Of a stretch of DNA of 7,164 nt, positions 1 to 5,280 are shown in pieces. The number at the start of each line of letters is the position of its first letter. Positions within the stretch are counted from its first letter, which is position 1. Source of the stretch: RGIG6291 sp964602275 (GTDB taxonomy: Bacteria > Bacillota > Clostridia > TANB77 > UBA1234); assembly GCA_964602275.1 (NCBI GenBank), contig CAZRQF010000049.1, positions 1 to 7,164 on the forward strand. The letters are read 5' to 3'. The position numbers were made by a program, and so were the translations under genes. The notes under the pieces were generated by a model. The model had not been told where the DNA came from. It did no database searches and worked only from the letters and a program-made list of their open reading frames with translations.

Positions 1-1
1 T

Positions 2-652
2 GGTCTTTCTGGTGGAAAAGACAGTATCACACTTTTACTTGCTTTAAATAATTTAAGAATATGGTATCCTAAAAAATTTGATATCATGGCTCTTACAATT
101 GATCCGGGTGGAGATATTTTTGATACAACGGAACTTGAAGAGCTTTGTAAGAGTCTTAATATTGAGTATGTAATTGAAAGAACAAATATCAAAGAAGTAG
201 TTTTTGATATACGAAAAGAAAAAAATCCTTGTTCACTTTGTGCAAATTTAAGAAGAGGTGCTTTAAATGGAGTTGCAGAAGCACATGGCTGTAACAAGGT
301 AGCTTTGGGGCATCACCAAGATGATGTTATTGAAACTTTTTTCTTAAGTTTATTTTATGAAGGAAACATACATACATTTGCTCCGACTACTTATTTATCG
401 AGAAAAAATATTGTAACCATTAGGCCAATGATATATGTTACAGAAAAACAAATAAAAGGATTTGCAAATAAAAATCCTTTGCCTATCATGAAAAAGAAAT
501 GTCCACACGATGGATATAGTAAAAGAGAATATATAAAAACACTAATTCGTACACTTACAAATGATATTCCTAGATTAAAAGCATGTATATTTGGAGCAAT
601 TGAAAGATCTAATATTCCTGGCTGGGATAAAAACGAAAAATTTAGGAGGTAA
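2..652 (+). CDS. TtcA-family tRNA thiolation ATPase (5' end missing)
   Basis: The reading frame is open to the left edge, so the gene starts outside the window; 216 residues are visible. They begin with the PP-loop ATP-binding motif SGGKDS (visible residues 3-8). CSLC follows at about 77-80 inside the family signature CSLCANLRRG, then GHHQDD at about 103-108 and a third conserved-position cysteine in KKCPHDG at about 167. In E. coli TtcA three cysteines hold a 4Fe-4S cluster used to thiolate cytidine 32 of tRNA. All three equivalents are present here, so an active cluster enzyme is likely. The C-terminal GAIERSNIPGW resembles Gram-positive members, whose exact tRNA target is less certain, so I give no symbol. 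Only about 25-30 N-terminal residues appear to be missing. It acts in the cytoplasm. The stop codon overlaps the ribosome binding site of the next gene, which suggests co-transcription. TilS is less likely because of the CxxC. Confidence 0.9.
   Translation, partial: GLSGGKDSITLLLALNNLRIWYPKKFDIMALTIDPGGDIFDTTELEELCKSLNIEYVIERTNIKEVVFDIRKEKNPCSLCANLRRGALNGVAEAHGCNKVALGHHQDDVIETFFLSLFYEGNIHTFAPTTYLSRKNIVTIRPMIYVTEKQIKGFANKNPLPIMKKKCPHDGYSKREYIKTLIRTLTNDIPRLKACIFGAIERSNIPGWDKNEKFRR
644..649 (+). promoter_or_regulatory. Ribosome binding site of the glycosidase gene
   Basis: A consensus AGGAGG lies 5 nt before the ATG at 655. It forms the last two sense codons (AGG AGG) of the upstream TtcA-like gene, just before its TAA. 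This fixes the start of the downstream gene and implies translational coupling. Confidence 0.9.
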
Positions 653-654
653 AT

Positions 655-3021
655 ATGAAGAAAAAATTATTAGTTTTATTATTGTTTGCAATTATGATTA
701 TTTCAATTCCTATAAGTGCTACCACACTTTATGAAACTTTAGAAGAGACACAAATTTCAACTGGCACAACTTTGAAAAATTATAAAAGATTTACTGAAAA
801 AGGTTGGCTTAATATTAATGTATTAGAAATTGATTTAAAAGATAGATATACCGATATAACTTTACTTACCTCTTCTGACGGAGTTGGTAAAACTCAAAAT
901 TTAAAAACTATGGCAACAAATAATAATTGCATCGCAGCCATAAATGGTGACTTTTTCGCTGCAAATTCAGGCAAAGGCCATTCAATGGGAATTGCAATAA
1001 ATGATAATGAACTAATAAGTTCTAGTTATAGTGGAAATTTAACTTCCGATTCCTTTGCAACTTTTTTACTAGATAATAAATCGAATCCTTTTTATGAATT
1101 TATTTCAAACACTATAACACTAACTTCAAAAAAGACAAAAGAAAGTATAGAAGTGTCTGAGATAAATAAATATCCAGATAGCTATAATGTACCTGCAATA
1201 TACACAAAGGCATTTGGAGAATATTCAATAGGTTCAAAAGAAAATCTTGAAATGACAGAAGTTGTTGTAGCAAATAATAAAGTAACCGAAGTTAGAACAA
1301 ACCAAGAAGCTGTACAAATTCCTAAAAACGGATATGTAATTTCAGCAACCGGTGAAGGTGCAGAGTTTTTAACTCAAAATTTCAAGGTTGGAACTCGTGT
1401 CGATTTAAATGTTGAAACATCATTTAATATCAAAAATATAAAATTTGCAATCTCAGGTGGTGCTCTTTTAATAAAAGATGGCGAAATACCAGAAACATTT
1501 TCTTCAAACATTACTGGCACTCACCCAAGAACTGCAATTGGCACTTCAAAAGATGGCGAAACTTTATATCTAATAACTGTTGACGGTAGACAAACTTCAA
1601 GCATTGGTATGACCCAACAAGAACTTGCAGAATTTTTGCTAGAGATAGATGTATATAACGCTATTAACTTAGACGGTGGTGGCTCTACTACTATGGTTGC
1701 ACAAAATTTAGGAGATAGTTTTTTAAGTACTATAAACTCTCCAAGTGGTGATTCTCTAAGAGCGATTATTAACGGTATCGGTGTTACAAATAATGCTCCA
1801 AGTTCAAGTAAACCTTATCGTCTAATCATAGAAATAGATGACACAAACATTTTCAGTGGTATGGAAAGAAAAATTACAGTAAAAGGTTATAACAAATATT
1901 ATTCGCCAATTGAAATTGACCAAGATGATATAAAATGGTCTTACAATGGTGTGCCAGTAGAAGTTAAAGACGGCATAATAACAGGTGATACAGTTGGCAC
2001 AACAAATCTTACTGCAACATATAAAAAAGTTAAGGCAACAATCGAAATAAATATTTTAAGTAATCCAAATGAAATATCTATTTCACCTAAAGAAACTACT
2101 ATTGATGCTGGAAAAAGTACATCTTTTTATGCTAATGTAAAAAATAAAAACGGCTACTATGCAAATGTAGATAACGCAAATATCACTTGGAAAATTGAAG
2201 AATATTTTTTAGGTGAGCAAAGTGAAGAAATTCCAAATGATGCAAAATTTGAAAATGGAATATTCACAGCCACAACACCTGGAAGTTATATTGTTTCTGC
2301 TTCAATAAATGAAATAAAATCATTTGCATTGATAAATATAAAATCAGAAGAAAACACAACTTATATACAATCAGTACCTCACGATATAAAGGGTAGTGAC
2401 GAATTAAATCAATCAGCCGAATTAGAAAATGAAGATTCTTTTACAATAAGTGTTTTCGATGAAATTACAGATGCTAGCTTAATGATTGAAAATTTAAGAA
2501 ATAAAAAAATTGTTAATTCAATCAACAAAAATGCAAATGTTGCAATATTTACTTCACAAAATGATAACGAAATGTTAAAAAATATCACTTCAAATGTCAT
2601 AACTTGTGAAAAGTATAATTTAACCACTTATAAAAATTCTACATTCATTGCAGTTAATGCATTAAACAACGGAATTAGAAATACAGATAGTACACAATGG
2701 ACAAATCTACAAAATGATATAAAAGATTCTGAAAGCGAAAATATATTTATAGTAATGAATACATCACTAGATAACTTTTCAGATAGTGCCGAAGCAAAAT
2801 TATTTATAGATGTACTATGTGAGCTTAAAAGAGAAACATCAAAAAATATTTGGGTACTACATAAAGGCACTTATACCGACTACTCTATGGAAAGAGGAAT
2901 AAAATATTTAGGAATAAATACCAAAACTTCTACACCAAACGATATTTTAACAAACACAAATTATTTCTTAATAACAGTAAATTCAAACAAATTAACATAT
3001 GAAATAAAAAATGTATTTTAA
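655..3021 (+). CDS. Secreted phosphodiester glycosidase (NAGPA-domain) protein with Ig-like and degenerate phosphoesterase-like parts
   Basis: This 788-aa exported protein begins with a typical signal peptide (KKK, then a hydrophobic stretch, with likely cleavage after A22 in IPISA). Residues about 45-380 form a NAGPA/DUF2233-type phosphodiester glycosidase domain. It shows NGDFF at 97-101, HPRTAIG at 290-296, LYLITVDGRQ at 304-313, GMTQQELAEFL at 318-328 and NLDGGGSTTM at 338-347. The family cleaves N-acetylglucosamine-phosphodiester links; bacterial members are thought to act on cell-surface or extracellular sugar phosphodiesters. Residues about 385-465 and 470-562 look like two bacterial Ig-like folds. 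The last 195 residues (594-788) resemble a calcineurin-type metallophosphoesterase without recognisable metal-binding motifs. There is no LPXTG or SLH anchor, so it is probably released or held loosely. It starts 2 nt after the TtcA-like gene and ends at a strong terminator. The substrate is unknown. Confidence 0.87.
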   Translation: MKKKLLVLLLFAIMIISIPISATTLYETLEETQISTGTTLKNYKRFTEKGWLNINVLEIDLKDRYTDITLLTSSDGVGKTQNLKTMATNNNCIAAINGDFFAANSGKGHSMGIAINDNELISSSYSGNLTSDSFATFLLDNKSNPFYEFISNTITLTSKKTKESIEVSEINKYPDSYNVPAIYTKAFGEYSIGSKENLEMTEVVVANNKVTEVRTNQEAVQIPKNGYVISATGEGAEFLTQNFKVGTRVDLNVETSFNIKNIKFAISGGALLIKDGEIPETFSSNITGTHPRTAIGTSKDGETLYLITVDGRQTSSIGMTQQELAEFLLEIDVYNAINLDGGGSTTMVAQNLGDSFLSTINSPSGDSLRAIINGIGVTNNAPSSSKPYRLIIEIDDTNIFSGMERKITVKGYNKYYSPIEIDQDDIKWSYNGVPVEVKDGIITGDTVGTTNLTATYKKVKATIEINILSNPNEISISPKETTIDAGKSTSFYANVKNKNGYYANVDNANITWKIEEYFLGEQSEEIPNDAKFENGIFTATTPGSYIVSASINEIKSFALINIKSEENTTYIQSVPHDIKGSDELNQSAELENEDSFTISVFDEITDASLMIENLRNKKIVNSINKNANVAIFTSQNDNEMLKNITSNVITCEKYNLTTYKNSTFIAVNALNNGIRNTDSTQWTNLQNDIKDSESENIFIVMNTSLDNFSDSAEAKLFIDVLCELKRETSKNIWVLHKGTYTDYSMERGIKYLGINTKTSTPNDILTNTNYFLITVNSNKLTYEIKNVF

Positions 3022-3055
3022 AAAATAGGTATGCTAAAATGCATACCTATTTTTT
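3020..3055. terminator. Bidirectional intrinsic terminator (left copy)
   Basis: A perfect 15-bp stem (AAAAAATAGGTATGC and its complement at 3041-3055) encloses a 6-nt loop, TAAAAT. The A-tract on one side and T-tract on the other make it work in both directions. On the plus strand it ends the glycosidase gene and begins inside that gene's stop codon. On the minus strand it should end the NUDIX transcript, which lacks another terminator. Confidence 0.92.
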
Positions 3056-3164
3056 TACCCCACTACCTCTTCTATTTTTTTCATAATTTCTTCTACATGT
3101 TCTTTTGTATCGCCCTCTGCTTTTATTGTTAAGTTTGGTCCTGTGTTTGATGCTCTGATAAGTC
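3055..3164 (-). pseudogene. 3'-end fragment of the phosphomannomutase gene
   Basis: Read on the minus strand, this stretch encodes LIRASNTGPNLTIK and continues to the normal phosphomutase C-terminus and TAA. It matches codons 419-453 of the intact gene at 3799-5160 without any difference. It has no start codon or ribosome binding site and is a by-product of the duplication. It now acts as the 3' untranslated region of the NUDIX gene. The perfect identity means the event is recent or the block has been homogenised. Confidence 0.93.
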
Positions 3165-3167
3165 TTA

Positions 3168-3671
3168 TTAACCTATAAAATAATTATTTAAAAAATTATT
3201 TATAGATTCATATGAACTTTTTCTGAGTTTACCTTCGTCATATAATAACTTTATTTTGTCAAATTTCAACCACACTACATCTTCTACTTCATTTTCTTGC
3301 AACTTCATACTATTTCTTTCAAAATCCTTATTAATATAATAAATATCAAAAAACGCAATTTTATTTGCAAGCCTTTCTTCTACTAAACATATATCTTTTT
3401 TGTCAATTCTTATACCTTGTTCTTCATACATTTCTCTTATTATGGTATTATCACTAGTTTCTCCATGCAATACATGACCACTCGGCAAAGAATATACATT
3501 ACCTCGTTCTTTCGATGTTAATTGCAACATAATTTCTTTTTTTGAATTCATAACTATAAGTGCAGATACTAATATATGCTTTCCCTCTGGCAATTCTTTT
3601 TCTTTTGATCTAGGAATAACTATTCCCGTATTTTTTTTACAATCATCAAACAAATCAATCATTTCTTCCAT
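3168..3671 (-). CDS. NUDIX hydrolase, inserted single-gene cassette
   Basis: This 167-aa cytoplasmic protein carries a complete Nudix box. G65 is followed five residues later by E71, then seven residues, then REMYEEQGI at 79-87 (REUXEEXGU). R79, E80, E83 and E84 are the expected Mg2+-binding and catalytic helix residues. The N-terminus (DLFDDCKKNTG, then PEGKHILVSALIV) resembles Firmicutes NUDIX proteins related to the YfcD/isopentenyl-diphosphate isomerase-like group. Such enzymes hydrolyse nucleoside diphosphates linked to another group; the substrate cannot be named here. The ATG is preceded by AAGGAG 9 nt upstream. Two TAA codons end the gene, and 3 nt later the duplicated phosphomutase fragment begins. 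It has its own promoter and, through the left repeat copy, its own terminator. The gene lies between 180-bp direct repeats and is therefore an acquired accessory gene. Confidence 0.9.
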   Translation of the reverse strand: MEEMIDLFDDCKKNTGIVIPRSKEKELPEGKHILVSALIVMNSKKEIMLQLTSKERGNVYSLPSGHVLHGETSDNTIIREMYEEQGIRIDKKDICLVEERLANKIAFFDIYYINKDFERNSMKLQENEVEDVVWLKFDKIKLLYDEGKLRKSSYESINNFLNNYFIG

Positions 3672-3680
3672 AACTCATAT

Positions 3681-3686
3681 CTCCTT
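3681..3686 (-). promoter_or_regulatory. Ribosome binding site of the NUDIX gene
   Basis: On the minus strand AAGGAG lies 9 nt before the ATG at 3671-3669. An ATG three bases after the site is out of frame, so 3671 is the supported start. Confidence 0.85.
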
Positions 3687-3696
3687 ATTTATATTA

Positions 3697-3725
3697 AATA
3701 TATTTTATTTTCTAATAACAGTCAA
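3697..3725 (-). promoter_or_regulatory. Sigma-A promoter of the NUDIX gene
   Basis: On the minus strand a -35 box TTGACT (3725-3720) is separated by exactly 17 nt from a -10 box TATATT (3702-3697). Each matches the consensus in 5 of 6 positions. Transcription would start near 3690, giving a leader of about 20 nt with the ribosome binding site close to its 5' end. The -35 box lies antisense to the remnant glycosidase tail. At the same place the left copy reads TTTACT, so one base difference improves the box. No operator is visible. Confidence 0.7.
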
Positions 3726-3765
3726 GGGAAACAAATTAACATATGAAATAAAAAATGTATTTTAA
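3706..3765 (+). pseudogene. 3' tail of a diverged allele of the glycosidase gene
   Basis: In the plus-strand frame this stretch reads YFLITVKGNKL and continues to the same C-terminus and TAA as the intact gene, which reads YFLITVNSNKL. From 3729 on it is identical to 2985 on. In 3706-3728 six bases differ: three are silent (TTC/TTT, TTA/CTA, GTA/GTC), and the other three change Asn-Ser to Lys-Gly. This pattern is that of a homologous coding sequence from another allele or strain, cut off on its left. An AAT/AAC match at 3697 may extend it slightly. Confidence 0.8.
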
Positions 3766-3908
3766 AAAATAGGTATGCTAAAATGCATACCTATTTTTTT
3801 ACCCCACTACCTCTTCTATTTTTTTCATAATTTCTTCTACATGTTCTTTTGTATCGCCCTCTGCTTTTATTGTTAAGTTTGGTCCTGTGTTTGATGCTCT
3901 GATAAGTC
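3729..3908 (+). repeat. 180-bp direct repeat, right copy
   Basis: This copy is identical to 2985-3164. Here the phosphomutase end is the functional part and the glycosidase end is the remnant. Together with the unique 564 bp between the copies it makes a net insertion of 744 bp compared with a simple arrangement of glycosidase gene, terminator and phosphomutase gene. Confidence 0.97.
3764..3799. terminator. Bidirectional intrinsic terminator (right copy)
   Basis: This is the same hairpin as at 3020-3055, with a 15-bp stem and 6-nt loop. On the minus strand it ends the phosphomutase transcript, and its T-tract overlaps that gene's stop codon. It shields the NUDIX gene from phosphomutase read-through, so the NUDIX gene needs its own promoter. 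Confidence 0.92.
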
Positions 3909-5160
3909 CCCAACCGTTTTCAAATATAACTCTTGCACCATCTACATCAATTACTTCATAGCCTGCATCTACAAAATATTTTTTTGTTTTTTCAACTATG
4001 TCAAATTTTGTTTCGTCTGTTACTCTTACGATATGTTCTGGTGTTCCTACATATTTATTTACACCATCTAAATATTCTGAAAACTTTTTGTCTGAATTTG
4101 ATAAGATTTTCAAAATTCTCGCAGCTGAATAAAAAGAATCATCAAATCCAAAATATTCATCGTTGAAATAAATATGACCTGCATATTCTCCTGCAAATAT
4201 TAAATTGTTTTTTCTGATTTCATCTTTTATGTTTGGACTACCTACTTTTACAAATCTAGGAACACCGCCTAGCTTTTTTATTTCATCATATAAGCTTTGT
4301 GTACATTTTACATCTAAAATTCCCTCTGCACCTGGATGTTTTGGCATTAAATCTCTCCAAATAACAATCATAAATTCATCGCCAAATAAGATTTTTCCAT
4401 TTTCGTCAAAACATATTATTCTATCTGCATCACCATCAAATGAAATACCAATATCACATTTATTTTCTCTAATAAATTTTTCAAATTCTAACATATATTT
4501 CTCTTGCGATGGGTCTGGATGATGTATTGGGAAATTGCCATCAGGCTTTAAACATTCGTATAAAGCATCTTCTATTCCAAGTTTAGCTAAAAACTTTTCA
4601 ATAAATATTCCAGCAGTACCATTTCCAGTATCTACTGCAACTTTTAACTTTCTATCGCCCAAACTTACTCTATCTGCAATATAATTTATATAAGTATCTG
4701 TTAAATCTTTATTTTCAATTATGCCTTTCTCGCTTGACTTCTCAAAATCTCCTGCTTCTATAAATGCCAATAATTTTTGAATATCATCTCCGAACATAAC
4801 ATCTCTACCAAGAGCACAAATTTTAAATCCATTATATTCTTTTGGATTATGACTTGCAGTAATCATTATAGATGGTTTTATATTTAAAATTTCTCTTGCA
4901 AAATAAGTCATTGGAGTCATGCAAACACCTAAATTTACAACATTTACACCAGTAGAAACAATACCTTCTGTTAAAGCTTCGTATAAAGCATCTGAAGATA
5001 ACCTAACATCTCTACCAACTATAATAGAAGTTTCGCCAGCTCTTTTCATCATGCTAGCAAAGCCCATTCCGATAAGCCTTGCAGCGTTTTCATTTAACTC
5101 TGTTGGATAAACTCCTCTTATATCATAACTTCTAAAAATATTTTTTTCTATTTCTACCAT
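3799..5160 (-). CDS. Phosphomannomutase/phosphoglucomutase
   Basis: This 453-aa cytoplasmic enzyme of the alpha-D-phosphohexomutase family interconverts hexose 1-phosphates and 6-phosphates, supplying mannose-1-P or glucose-1-P for sugar nucleotides, glycolipids and surface polysaccharides. All four family loops are visible: the phosphoserine loop TASHNP (101-106, S103), the Mg2+ loop DGDADR (242-247), the sugar loop GEYAGH (324-329) and the phosphate loop RASNTGP (421-427). Length is normal for the ManB/AlgC type. The sugar loop usually reads GEMSGH or similar; alanine replaces the serine that contacts sugar hydroxyls in Pseudomonas AlgC. The start at 5160 is supported by AAGGAG 7 nt upstream. 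It lies downstream of gyrB on the same strand but behind a terminator, so it is probably transcribed alone. Mannose versus glucose preference cannot be told from sequence. Confidence 0.93.
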   Translation of the reverse strand: MVEIEKNIFRSYDIRGVYPTELNENAARLIGMGFASMMKRAGETSIIVGRDVRLSSDALYEALTEGIVSTGVNVVNLGVCMTPMTYFAREILNIKPSIMITASHNPKEYNGFKICALGRDVMFGDDIQKLLAFIEAGDFEKSSEKGIIENKDLTDTYINYIADRVSLGDRKLKVAVDTGNGTAGIFIEKFLAKLGIEDALYECLKPDGNFPIHHPDPSQEKYMLEFEKFIRENKCDIGISFDGDADRIICFDENGKILFGDEFMIVIWRDLMPKHPGAEGILDVKCTQSLYDEIKKLGGVPRFVKVGSPNIKDEIRKNNLIFAGEYAGHIYFNDEYFGFDDSFYSAARILKILSNSDKKFSEYLDGVNKYVGTPEHIVRVTDETKFDIVEKTKKYFVDAGYEVIDVDGARVIFENGWGLIRASNTGPNLTIKAEGDTKEHVEEIMKKIEEVVG

Positions 5161-5167
5161 TTTTACT

Positions 5168-5173
5168 CTCCTT
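5168..5173 (-). promoter_or_regulatory. Ribosome binding site of the phosphomutase gene
   Basis: On the minus strand AAGGAG lies 7 nt upstream of the ATG at 5160-5158, which supports this start codon. Confidence 0.85.
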
Positions 5174-5193
5174 TTCTTTCGTCATATATAAAA

Positions 5194-5223
5194 ATACTAC
5201 CACATATTTTATATCTTATACAA
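5194..5223 (-). promoter_or_regulatory. Possible promoter of the phosphomutase gene
   Basis: On the minus strand TTGTAT (5223-5218) and TAGTAT (5199-5194) are 18 nt apart between the gyrB terminator and the phosphomutase ribosome binding site. Both boxes match the consensus only moderately, and the region is so AT-rich that other pairings are possible. A promoter is expected here because a terminator separates the gene from gyrB. Confidence 0.35.
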
Positions 5224-5225
5224 GA

Positions 5226-5249
5226 TTTTCTTATAATATTATAAGAAAA
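5226..5249. repeat. Perfect 24-nt palindrome downstream of gyrB
   Basis: The half TTTTCTTATAAT is followed directly by its exact reverse complement, with no loop. Its first bases on the minus strand also form the T-rich tail of the gyrB terminator. It lies just upstream of the possible phosphomutase promoter. It could be a second weak hairpin of the terminator or a binding site for a dimeric regulator. Confidence 0.75.
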
Positions 5250-5270
5250 GGTATGCAATATTTGCATACC
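5250..5270 (-). terminator. Intrinsic terminator of gyrB
   Basis: A 9-bp stem (GGTATGCAA/TTGCATACC) with a 3-nt loop begins 10 nt after the gyrB stop. On the minus strand TTTTCTTAT follows it. The stem core is the same as in the terminator at 3020-3055, although the genes served are unrelated. Confidence 0.85.
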
Positions 5271-5280
5271 CCTTGCTTTT

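Larger units (their letters stand above)
2985..3164 (+). repeat. 180-bp direct repeat, left copy
   Basis: This block is identical, base for base, to 3729-3908 (offset 744). It holds the last 11 codons and stop of the glycosidase gene, the bidirectional terminator and, on the minus strand, the last 35 codons of the phosphomutase gene. Identity stops sharply at 3164/3165, only 3 nt outside the NUDIX stop codon. In the left copy the glycosidase end is the functional part and the phosphomutase end is a fragment. Confidence 0.97.

Noticed and set aside
2409..2870. Two open frames on the minus strand inside the glycosidase gene
   Set aside because: They lie antisense to a well-supported gene, show no recognisable domain and no good ribosome binding site, and reflect its AT-rich codons.
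2961..3908. Insertion sequence or integron cassette with target-site duplication
   Set aside because: There is no transposase or integrase and no terminal inverted repeats. The 180-bp repeat is much too long for a transposition duplication. The terminator hairpin lacks the features of an attC site.
2985..3908. Simple strain-collapse assembly artefact
   Set aside because: A repeat-driven misjoin would occur within sequence shared by both sides, but the left joint at 3164/3165 has no shared sequence. The idea remains possible and is listed as a check, but it does not explain the joint.
3933..5110. Three plus-strand open frames inside the phosphomutase gene
   Set aside because: They are antisense to a conserved enzyme with all catalytic loops intact. 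Their translations are low-complexity and rich in Leu, Ser and Phe.
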